Source of the DNA: Ceratodon purpureus
Lineage: Eukaryota; Streptophyta; Bryopsida; Pseudoditrichales; Ditrichaceae
Reading direction: 5' to 3'
Assembly (NCBI GenBank): GCA_014871385.1
Contig: CM026429.1
Location: forward strand, 17,340,751-17,404,750
Length of the DNA stretch: 64,000 nucleotides
The notes under the pieces were generated by a model. The model was not told the origin of the DNA, did not search any database, and worked only from the letters and a program-made list of their open reading frames with translations. Below are positions 48,301 through 60,229 of the stretch, in pieces. The number at the start of each line of letters is the position of its first letter. The stretch's first letter is position 1. Made by a program: the position numbers and the translations under genes.

Positions 48301-51300
48301 GCTTCCCTGACAGTATAGGACATCCAGGTTTGCAAGGGAATTCGTCTAGGATAGGTTCAGTAGACGTTCGGGATTCAACGCAGTTGTCCGGAGACCTGTC
48401 GCGAAGCTCTGTGGTTGCCAAGGATACGCATGTTGCCGCAGCTGGATTATCAAAGCAGGATCCGGGAAGATATAGCAGAGGTGGCGACGGCTCCGCTAAT
48501 GCACCAACTTCATCTACATCCGAGGGTCTTTTGGTTGTTGAGAGCGTGAAAGAACAAGTTCATGGAACTTACGAAACTGGGGATTGGCATGGAGACTTTC
48601 ACCGCAGTCAAGGCTCACCCCACAGTCGCAAGCCATCCCAATATCATGCAGGGAAGCAGAGACAGAGTTTACTACAGAGTAATACTTATGCAAGTGAGGA
48701 TTCGCCGTTGTCAGCTTCAGGAGGCGAGTCTCCTTTCTATGATGGCCACCTACAGAGACTAGCAAACAATGCGGGGGACGTACCAAGTAGTTTGGTGGCG
48801 ACGGTTTACCAGCAACCGGATCTTCCACCTATTCGAATCGAGGAGGTACCCGTCTATGAGGAGGGATCGCACATGGTCTCAGTTTCAAGCGCAATAGTAT
48901 TATCTCAGTGCTCTTCACCAATAGAGGACATTCGACCCACTGCCTCAATGCTTTCTAGACTGTCATATTCTAGTGAGTTGGTTTCAGTGAGCAGTGGCTC
49001 GGAACCGGATTCTCCAGTTTCACCAAAATCTCCTGCCTTCAATGCGCTCTATTCTCCACCTGAGTTGCCTTCCAGAACCTCTGAGGATATGAGCGAATCT
49101 CCTCCTGGAATCTACATGGGGTCATATTCACGATCAGGACATCATTCCGGCCTCAGCAGTCCACGGTCGGAGATCCTCGTACTTTCTTCGTCTCCCAAAT
49201 CGCCATCTACATCAACTGCTCCAGTACCATGGACAGATGAAGGGGATCATGCAGGTCCTTTGCGTCCTCCTCCACCCCCTCCGATTTCCAATATCGTTTC
49301 TGAAAATCCTTCCCACTTTGGGAGTAGAGATGTAGCTAATTCAGCGAGATATCAACCCTACTCTTTGCCTTTTCCATCGTTGAATCCTTCTTCGGATCTT
49401 TCGACGAGTTTAGAGACGGATGGCATGCCTTCTCAATCAAAAGAAGGATCTAGTTGTGTTAGCAGTTTTGAAGAAAATGCGGAGAAGGTACATGCAGAGC
49501 CTTCCGGTCGGATTCCTGACAATTTAGACCTCCTACATGATTCAACCTCGAGCAGGGATTTGGGGCTTCATTTTGAGGCACCTTCTTCACATATTGAAGG
49601 AATTCAATCCCCTGTTGCAGATTTGAAAGCAGAGGAGCACTCTGGAAGCACTTCATTGACCCCTTCTGTCACAGAGTCATCGAGGTCATCCTCAGCATCT
49701 CCATTTGGACTCTCAGATTCAGCCACTACGCAGCCTTCACAGCTGAGGTTTGTCCACTCAGACCCTCAACCCATCCCGGAGTTGAGAACTGTGGATGTTC
49801 CCTCCAATGGAGCCACTTTTAATATCGATTCAGCATCTCCTCTAGTTGAAGAGTCAAAAGCAGGTTCTTTCTTTGAAGACCGTCAAGGCCCCTCGTCTAA
49901 TCTTGCTTTTACGGATTTTGTCAGATCCTCCTTGATTCTCCCGCCTCGTCCTTCAGATAGCCCTTCGTCTAGTGCCCATACAAGTCCACTTGGAAGCCCA
50001 AAACAGCGTTTTCAGCGCATTTTCCTTACCAATCCAACTTTACAGCCTACACCAAGCCCCCTTGGACAAGCTATGTCGAATGGTCCTTCTGCTTTTCCCG
50101 TGAATGATGAAGAAAGTGTGCCTTCAAGTCCCACAGGAAGTGTTATTATTAAAGATACACCAAGTCCACCAGGAAGCCCTGCATCAAATTACTCTGAGAG
50201 TGAGTCTGAGATTCATGAATTCCACCCTCCAGAAGATCAGCCCAAGAGCCCTGTGTCATCTTATTTAGTTGCGCATGCACTGGAGGACGTTGTTATTCAG
50301 GGGAAACCCAGCAGCGGCGAAATCAATGTACAGGAGGACCCCCGGTTTAAATCATCTCAGAGTCGTCCAACTAGTGTTGTGAGCGGACCTTCGAACTCTG
50401 CATCAAAAGAACTGGACCATGCTGCTTACAGTCTCCCTGAAGACCCTGCGGAGACCCCTGCATCATTTACTCCAGTGCACCATGATATCTCCCACGAGGT
50501 AAATCCATTCCTGGATGCTCAATTTTGTTGGTCATCTCTTTGAAACCATGTGTTTGCCTGCTCACGATTGCTACAAGAACCTGGATTGCACATTTGGTTA
50601 CTAAAAATTCAGATCACTTCTCTGTAAGTGAATATTTTGTGTATTCTCACGCTTCCATAAAATTTTATTCGTGGAACTCCAGGAAACAGCGTTACACGTT
50701 AGTCCACCGACAAGCCCGCTTCTAAATTCTGGCCCTACCAACCCACTCCACAGCACAGAAGTAGCCGCTCTTAGACCTGTATCAATCCTGTCAGGTCTTA
50801 AATCACAGAACAGCTCAGCATCGAATTCCCCACCAGAGTCTCCACCCAGGAAGGAATACCTTCCCGAAGATGACAGAGGTCTGTGTTTAGAGTTGAGAGG
50901 AAGATCGAAATCGGATTCAACCTTCAAGACTGGGATCAAACTGCCACTGGGTTCACCAGACCGATCTCCTTCTAATTCGCCCCCTACTTCTCCACCTAAG
51001 TTCTCGGATCAGGCTAGTTCGTTGAGATGGCGGAAGCGATCTGGTCCTGCTTCAACCAAGCCAGACTTCTCACTCCCACCGAACCTAGTCCCTAGGTCTG
51101 AGACTAGCTCTCCGCCTTGTTCACCTCCTCCACAATCAGACTCTCCTAAGCAATGGGATGAAAGGTCGGAGGTTTCAAGTAGTTCAAACTCGTCAGATTC
51201 TTCAGACTTGGCACAAGGGAATCAAAACGGAGCTGCGGGAGTATACCGTCTGTCAGATTCTCCTCTTCCTCTAGACTCGCCGACAATGTCGGAAGAGGGT

Positions 51301-52839
51301 GATCGTTCATCGGGGTCATCCTCCAGATCTGAATCCGATGTAGAGGATAATGATGCAGCCGGATATGAGGATGGGATCGTACAATCATCTACAGCAGAAT
51401 TAGCCCTGGAAAAGCCATCACATTCCTCTTCGGACAAGCCACAATTTGAGGTTCTCTCATCTGTACCAAGAAGCTCAAATGACGGTTACGAGCCTAGTGA
51501 GGCACAGTTTAGCTCCTCCACCTTTGAGTCCTCAACCGGACCTGTATTATCAAACTCACCCTCACAGGAGATTAGCATCCAACAAGCAACGCTCGGAAAT
51601 CGGAGAAATCTCCTTTCTAACCCTGAAACATTTGAGCCACCGCCACCTCCTCCAGCACCTGGATCCGCAGATACTCCTACGACCAAAGACGCATTGGCAG
51701 CTGCCATTGCACACCATGACTGGAATATGGTAAGAAAACCTGAACGCGTGTATGTATGTAGTAGAGCCTTTTTGAGGTTTCCTGAGATTGGAGGAGCAGT
51801 GGTTGGAAGATCGGGCATGCGGTGTTTAGGCTGTGTTAAACCGATTTTCGAGCCGTTTGTATGACCAAAGGAGAAGTTCAGTGTAATATTTTTAACGGAC
51901 TTGATTCCAGATGAAGGCGTTGACATTCAAGGACCCTGGCCATAGACCAGTTCCGCCCCCAGATGAGAGATCCATATTACTTGAGCAGATGAGAACTGAG
52001 GTGAGTCTCAATGTCAATAGGAATCAATTTTCGGAAGCATATTCCTTCGATGTAGAGTTTCTCGACTCAGCAGCAATGGGTTCATAGGTTTTACAAGAGC
52101 AGCATCTGATCGAGTGTGTGCTCTATTCTGCAGTCTTTCAGCCTGCACCGGACGGATGATAGCTTGGGAATGGCTGGTCACACAACCCGACCTTCAGCAA
52201 ATATCAATGTTGCTGCCATTCTGGAGAAAGCAAATGCTATTCGGCAGGTAATTTTGCACCTGCCATGACTTTAATTTGCGCGCCGTTCTGTTACGTACTA
52301 ATCGGGAACTCCGAATAGGAGTGAGCAGTTGTGATATCTTCGAGATGAATTCGCCACAACAGTGGGGTTCACACTTTGCTTTGCGATGGATTGTCTGGAC
52401 TTGGATTATTTAGAGTTGGAGGGTTGAAGAGAATCAGAAGGTAGCTGGAGGCCTTGTACTTGTTTGGGGAGTCACTTGGCTTACATTGCAACCAAGTTTT
52501 GTAATGTACTTTAAAGTCAAGCGTATTGCAATACTTGGCTGAAATTTCATTGTGATTATCTGAGATTTCTAACTTGAGTTGACAAGTTATGCAAAATAGT
52601 GAAGAGATGTTCTAAATTTACAAAAAGGGGTGTACAAAGCTTCAACTTCAACCAAGTTTTTGATCTCCTCCGAATCATGGATGATTGCAACGAAACAAGC
52701 AATGATTGAACTCTACTAATAGATTGAATTGCAGTTGGATGAAAATTGTGAGAAGCACTGATATTTCTACTCCTGATTATAGGCCTTTGTTGGAAGCGAT
52801 GATGAAGATGGCGATGAGGATGATTGGAGTGATTCCTGA
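45370..52839 (+). CDS. SCAR: SCAR/WAVE family actin-nucleation regulator
   Basis: Ten exons with consistent phases: 45370-45524, 46058-46221, 46388-46511, 46851-46983, 47243-47304, 47519-50498, 50683-51729, 51911-52000, 52134-52247 and 52783-52839 (TGA), about 1641 aa. The N-terminus M-P-L-V-R-Y-E-V and the next about 190 residues are the SCAR homology domain (L-G-D-L-A-E-F, then A-D-W-H, then C-R-G-P-P-R-L-F-L-L-D). That domain joins the NAP1/PIR121/ABI/BRK1 complex. A long, Ser/Pro-rich disordered middle follows, mostly in one 2980-nt exon. The C-terminus (about 1556-1641) has a WH2-type actin-binding helix (R-S-I-L-L-E-Q-M-R), a connector (A-A-I-L-E-K-A-N-A-I-R-Q-A-F) and the acidic end E-D-D-W-S-D-S. 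These bind G-actin and ARP2/3. The protein drives tip growth and cell shape downstream of ROP GTPases. It appears intact. Confidence 0.93.
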
Positions 52840-53420
52840 CTCCAAGTATATATCACAACAAGAAGGCACACTCTGTTCTGGGGTTCTTTTTCGCCTTTCG
52901 GCGTGAACCCTTTCTTTAAGATAGCGTCTACGACTTTGGAGGGGTCCTCTCTCTGGTAGTTGACAGAAGTTTTCCAGTGAGCACCGAAACGCAATGTAAC
53001 AAATCTTTGGAGATGTATGCTACAGCTGGAGCTACCTCCTTAAGAATTGCTCTGGGTCTGTCACCGAAAAACAGGCAAGCCTTTTGTTGTCCTGTAGGGC
53101 TGTTGTACTTATAGCTACGGTTGGACATGACAAGCTGGAGGGACGGCAAGAAGTTGGTGTTGCCAAGAGTCCAAGAGCAAGGGTTCTCAAGCGTTGCGGT
53201 TAGTGTAAAATTCAGTAGTATGTCCACACTTCATGTAACATTTATTTGTACTATTTTCACATTGACAATTCGAGGGTTGCAGAGAATGGGAAGCTTGCAT
53301 TGTGCATACGGCTGTATCAGTAAATGTGTACTTGTTGCTTTGTTTTGAAAGTCGAAGTGGTTGTGTATACAGCATGTTTAGAGAAGCTTCAGAGCTCTTC
53401 TTCTGAATAACTCTTTCTAC
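52840..53420 (+). other. Probable 3' untranslated region of SCAR
   Basis: Sequence after the stop codon without supportable coding. No clean AATAAA was seen; the end is a guess. Confidence 0.3.
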
Positions 53421-55342
53421 GGTTTAACCAAATTAAGCATTCAACAATTCACATTTGAATCTTCAACATGTTGCACACTTCTGCATCTAATGAAGCGTTT
53501 TTAAGCCATATCTTCTAATAGGCCTCCGGCCTTAGTGATGAGCGTATGATAACTTTCTAATTCCATGTTTTTTATAACGTGCATTTGAAGAGTAGTTGTT
53601 CTTGAGTGACTTTGTACTTTGGTGGTTGCAGGCTCAACATTCAACTTAAACCTTGAGTATCATGGTATCAAATTGATAAATTTGTAATAATGTCCAAAAG
53701 CAAATCATTTTATAAGGCCTTGTTTTCATAGTTGTGCACACATTAGGGTTCTTTGTAAACTCAATGCTTTACTTGGGTAAGTTCTGCATAGGCTTGTATT
53801 GGAGCACGTGGTCCAATAAGTGGTTGAGACATTGTGAAGTTGGAAAATGTCCTTTTAACGTTAAGATGAATGAGACATATGAAAAGGTGAGATAAGAAGT
53901 GGCAAATGGAGTTATAAATACTAGAACATTGGTAGATTGACCTTTGGCTTTGGCTCACAAAGTGCTAAGTTAGTAGAAATGTATCCCAAGTACATCAAAC
54001 TTAATACAAAAAATTAGTTAATTTTTGGTGGAGAACATTGGTGTAGAGATAATATTGTTTGGTGTAATTGGTCACATGATAGGCCTATTGTAGACATTTC
54101 AGATGGATTGTCTTTTCATTATGTGGTCCTACTAGCAAACTGGTTTTGTTTGATTCCATGTAGATCACAACAATTTTGTTGTTTTGCATATAAATTATTT
54201 TTGCTTTGTTTGGTAAATGTACAATGTCGACTTGGATGGATGAAGGTGGATTCACGTCATATTTGGCTTTGATGACACAACATATCAGTGAATATAGTCT
54301 TGTGTAAGGCGTATGGCGAAGGAACAAATGACTCTATCATGATAATGTGGTTGCGTGGGGAGAGTATAATGAGTGGGAGTTTGTATATTAGAAGAGTGAA
54401 ATGGAATGGGCAATGCTTATGGGACTTCTGGAGGTTGCTGGACAACCTTATAAGCCTCATTTAATTTCAACAAAACACCCAATTTCCACTTGAACAACAT
54501 AATGATTTCAAAGAACACGGCATTCTGGTATTATAGTAATAATAAATGCATTCTAGATTGTTTTTTCAGTTTTAATCCAGTGACACCAATTTGTCTTGTG
54601 TTGAATGGTGAGATATGAGTGGCAATGCAGAGTTTAGAGTCTAAAGTTGGCATCCGCCTAGTTCCAAATTAAAACTTACTTCTGACACCAAAGTCACCAT
54701 CCCAGAATAAATCAATTATTCATTGGCCGACGAAGTCACTATTAACAGCTCCGCCCAAATCCTTGCTCTTTCTCTCACGCACCCCATAGCTTAACACCAA
54801 AAAAATTCCTTGGCCAATCAGAAATCACAAGCTAAATAATTTGAACACCATTTGGATTTTTTGATATAAACCACCGGTGTACTTGAAGGTTGTTTCTACT
54901 AGTGGCTGTAAATATAAAATTTAATTTGATGATAAATATAAAATTTAATTTGAAGAACTGTTTAAGACCCTAAAGCATTAGAATGCCTTAGGGACGATAT
55001 ATCAGTAGATGATTTAGAGTACTTTGACTTAGAGCACGATTGAGTCCCCAACCAAGACCAACATTTATATGCATGCCATTGTTGTGGTATATCCATACAT
55101 ACATGCATTTACACGTACATTTGTAAATAGTACGCTTTTCTCTCGACCACATAATACACATTCATTTCATCCTCCCAACCTATGTGCACCATTCTCAGGC
55201 CATTTTTATACTTTTCCTACATGCACATACACAATAAAAAAAAACGGGAACTAACTACTTGACATACCTCCCCCCCTCCTCTCCTCAAATCCCTAAAGGT
55301 AGACTCCAAAAATTTAAAATTAAATAAAATTTATTTAAAAAA

Positions 55343-55348
<6 letters not shown>

Positions 55349-55415
<67 letters not shown>
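55349..55415. repeat. (TA)n microsatellite
   Basis: About 67 bp of pure TA. Confidence 0.9.
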
Positions 55416-55417
<2 letters not shown>

Positions 55418-56019
55418 TGTTAAAATAATATTCATGTGGAATTTCCAATTACTCCAACCCAAAATGGAAAGCTACTCAATTTTGAATACATATTTTCATA
55501 ATTATTTGATTTAAACCTAAATCTTAATACTACACAGTGATTGTGACAGTTAAAATACACATTAGCCTTTTAGGATAATGTATATATTCTTCGGCTGCCT
55601 TCCTCCTCTCCTTCCACCAAATAAAAATATGACTACAGTGAAAATGTGATAGTGATATGTGATATGAACAAAACTATGATTCGCGAATATGACTGGACAT
55701 TCTCCACGTATGTTCTCATTTTTTTCTTATAAAGGTATATAACCCTCCATTCCACTTTATACGGTAAAGCCGGATAATATGAATGCTAGTCACATTTTTG
55801 AATATGGCTGCCACCGACTATTTTGGCCTTGTAGAATATGATCGCCTGTAGTCGCCACTCATCTCCAGTTATAAATTATCCAATTTGTAGTATTGAAAAA
55901 AGAGCAAGAAATTTTTATTTTTTTAAAATTCAAAACAACAAAGGGCTTATCCAACATCTACGGCTCAATATTGAGTGGACATCTATGAAACTCTTCTTTA
56001 GTAATAAATTGTGTGCCCG

Positions 56020-56350
56020 AAGTCTACTTGACATGATATTGAGCATAGGGGATCTGTCTAAATCGCCCCATCAAGCGGTGGCTCGGAGGCCAGACTCGGG
56101 GGAGTGGGAAGGGGTGGGGGCAAATCTGTGCTTCTATTATTGGTTTGAGTGGGGGTCCTATTGATCTCAGAAGGACCTCCTTAGAATAATTCGGGGCTTG
56201 CGGCCCGAATCTATTAAAAAAAACCAAAAAAGAACCCTTAAACCCAAAACGGGGAGGGCCAGCAAAATGGAACCCAGTGAAGCTAGGCAACCGAACCAAC
56301 GGTTGCACCTCTCGATGGGAGAAATAAAGAGACCCAAGCATAGGTATGGA
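56020..56350. other. Compositionally distinct island, possible organelle-derived insert
   Basis: The island is higher in GC than its flanks and has open frames on both strands (56024-56386 minus, 120 aa). Phrases such as CTTGCGGCCCGAATCTATT look organellar in style, but I cannot match it to a specific mitochondrial or plastid gene. Confidence 0.25.
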
Positions 56351-59300
56351 TGTGTCTAAAATGAAAATAAAAATATAGGATACCATTATTCCTTAGCAAC
56401 AGCTTTCACTTCATTGGGATTTGCTCAAACTTCAATTCAAGTAATTGCTGACAATGTTCAAAGTCATTCTAGCTGAAGGCCGTGGCTTTATCTATGAATT
56501 TTCGCCCAAGAAAGCTTCCTTAAGTATTGTATGCTATTCAACTGCAATGGTATGAAGGAGGCCATTGACAACAAAAATCCAAAATCTACCAAGAAGTCGA
56601 AGTTATTTGAAGCTCAAACAACTTTCTTCTTAGAAGAAAAAGGTGTCATATCAATTCCCATTTTGACAATGAAATTTTGATAATCCAAAAGAACCTTCTT
56701 TGTTGGATTCATCATCGATATCCAACAAATTTCTACACTTAAAATTTTTATTTCCTTTAGTTTCCATGATGTTAGTAAAATTAAAAAGCTTAAAGTGACA
56801 TTTTGTTTCTTGTAAAAATAGGAGTAGAGGGATTGGAAGACATTTTTCTAACGATACATCAAAGGAAAGTTAGACAAAGTTTGCTTTATGTCTTGAGCAA
56901 TAGGTGGCTGGGCAATTTTGGACTTTTTTCGCATATATGCAGGTTTGAATTATAGTCTAATGTTTGTATTCATTCCACATGCCTCTAAATCGACCAATTT
57001 TGATGCGATTTTGGATTCAATTTCCTTTCATTTATCAAAGTATGTGTGATGATATCAATAATTATTAAAGGTGCCAATATCAACTACACATAAGAGATGC
57101 AACGAACATGACATCATGGCTTCCGACCAGACAACATATACATTGACACCAATCCAGAAGACATTGCCAATTGTTGTCATCATTGGTAGTAATGGAGATG
57201 ATTCTTGCAAATAGTACTAGAGATGATTCTTGCACCAGTGATTGTAAAGCAGATTTGGCAAAACCCTAGTAAGCTCTCCATTTGCATGGAAATCACTTTT
57301 TGCCCGAGTGAATCAAATTGACCAGACCTCCTTCCATCTTTGGATCACATTGCTTGGCCTTATCTTGCACCTCCTATTTGGGCAGCAACAAAGTGTCAAT
57401 CTTTCTTCTTTGATGAAGCAACAATATCAAACACTTTTGGTGAGGGTGTTCATTATAGCTCAACCCTCCCTCATTGCAATGGCAATCACATGTTGTTAGG
57501 CAAGACACGTATTTTAAGAGAAACATCTCCAAGATGTGGATAATCTACACATTTAGATCCAAAAATCCATCCACTGGTCCCACCTCACCAAACCAAATCT
57601 ATATGTGGGCATGAGATACTTCCAAATTCTACTATTGTTGCAACTTAATCCAAAGCAACACACCTTGAAGTTGTTGGAGAGCTTCACACACTATTCCATT
57701 TTAGTAGCAAGGTCCACACAAAATCCACAAGAGCAAAAACAAACCAGAACAACATGATAGATAACAACACAGAACAAAAGAGAAATGCATGAGTGCTCAG
57801 TAGTAAGGATCACAAGCAAGAATGTAAGATTTATAAATTCCATATCGCAGGCAAACAAGGACGTGAAGCACCAACTGTATTCATGAAGAATATCCACATA
57901 AATGAATTCAAGCCTCTACTTCACAATATTTCTGAATGTAGGAAGCACAATGTCTTTTGATAATAACAACAAATGAAAAGTAGGGCCATGCATTCAAGCC
58001 GGAATCAGCAAAATGACTCATCAAATTAAGCAATTTTAAATTATGCAAAATTTTATAAGGTGCTCAAAGGAGCAGTGATATGAGGTGCAACATTGTAGAG
58101 CAAATTTGAAGCACATAGACTGAGTAAGCAACGCATAAAGATGGTACAAACAGGGACCCTAAATGCTAAACACAAAAGCTTTGGCAAGGAAGTCATTTGT
58201 TGATCCGCATTAACTCCAACAACCTCAGGTGACAACGTGCCAAATATGAATACCTAAAATGTCCATCTCAGAAAAGCATGATGTGAATTTGAACAAAATT
58301 GTCACCATCTCGAGGTCTTTTTCATACTAATGAAGTAGTGCATGAGATTATTTGGTAAATTTGCTACAAATATCAGCTAATTGTGAAACGGTTGCTTTAC
58401 ACTGTAAGCTAGTTCAACTTCAAGAAAAGTGTTGTGTAGAACTTTCATGTAAGAGAGGCCTCTCATTTCAGCAAGTGCAAGTAACAATCATCCATCCAAA
58501 TTAAGTTTGCCTTGCTATAGCACTTCTAAAAGCATTTCAAAATGGTAAGTCATTTGACCATCATCAATCATATGCATAAGAAATGAATGGAGAAAATTAC
58601 TTAAAAACAACTTTCATCCAATCATATTTGATGCATTGAAAGTTCCAACGATTTAATTAAGTGAAATACCAGAATAAGTAGTTTGGAATGCTTAAGAACA
58701 TCCATTTAAATTGCCCACAATGGATTTCTAAACCATATTTTCTAAATGTCAAGTGGACTTTAAAAATTTTAAATATCATTTAAATATGAAGAATCTACTT
58801 CCAAACCTTCAAAAACATTCTTTTTGATAAAAGTCATCGAACTAAATTTTGGAGAATTCATGCTCAATTAACCTTCGCCTCAATACTTTTTATTAAAAGG
58901 AAATTAATATAATATTTCAGAGCTATATAAAAATACTAGTAATATTTTAATATCTCAAAATAACTGAAATATGTTCAAACTAAAATTTCCAAAAAACAAT
59001 TTCCATGTTTCAAATTACTAAGAATTACAAAATTGTCACTAATTTTTTTACTCTCAATATAAAAAAGACCATAAATCAGTGATATTCTACAATTTACAAT
59101 TCCCTCAGGGTTTCAAAGGTCTTTTAACTACTCCATTTGTTTCAAAAAAGACCATGGTTTCTGCAAAAACTTTGTTCCAGAATAAAACCATGGTTTCATT
59201 ATTACTTAGAGTAGTAGGTAAGTCTCAACTCTTGAATTCAAACAATGAACCGACACTTAGTAAGGTGACACCAATCCAGAGAATTTTGGAGCTTGATGTC

Positions 59301-60229
59301 GGGTGCATTTTGACATGATAAAGTAGCTTTAAAATGGCATAATGGTAAAAAATGGGTCACTTCTCTTAATCCCACTCCACCATTTTTTTGTAAAACAGGG
59401 AGTAATAACCTAAACTAATATCCTAAACATAGACTAATTTTGGCCAAAAATTATCAAAATTGGACATGCCTTTACATAGTGGGGAATTTTGTAGAAATTA
59501 TGTAAAACAACAATCAAATCATTTAAGAATGGACAATCATTTGATTTTTTTTAAGAACATGTTTAAGTGTCATGTGTCTACATATTGGAATTTGGAAATG
59601 ATTGTATCCATGGTTGCTTGAATCACTTACCAAACGCATAGTTGGGTACAACACATAATGAACAGACCATTTATTCCGTGTGTTGAATCCAACCACCGGT
59701 AATGGATTTGGTAGAAATTTAGCATGAGCAACAAAAGTAATGGACACAAATGTCCCACGAGACTTTTAGGAGTTAATGAAAGGTTTTACTGTAGAGAGTG
59801 CACAGTCGACTTCAAAAATACACAATCCCTTCTAATCAGGTCATGTAGGGTGGCAAATTTACAATCTGTATCACGATCACAATTACAATTAAGGACATGA
59901 TCTGCTAGCATCTAAGGCCGCTCCAACAATCAACCTGTAAAAAATTATTAACTGAATGACAATGTCTAGGTGACAACTTTCAGCATCTCTTACAATCCAA
60001 TTGCTTGATACTTTTCTATGCCTGTCCGCTGAATACATCTATGAGACTGCAATAGGGTACAACCGTACAAGGACCCTTGAAAATGGATGATGATACCGAC
60101 ATGCTACGTGCTAATTACAGCGAAACCTAAAGTTGCCAATAAAAACTTTGTACAAACACCTGAATGTATATGGACATAGGAGAGCGCCGTCTCCACCAAG
60201 ACTTTACAGTGATGCGCATCGGAAAAGGC

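Larger units (their letters stand above)
53421..60100. other. AT-rich intergenic DNA
   Basis: A long gap with short frames only. It holds a (TA)n repeat at 55349-55415 and a GC-richer island at about 56020-56350. The part next to 60230 is presumably the 3' end of the FYVE/SYLF gene. Confidence 0.5.
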
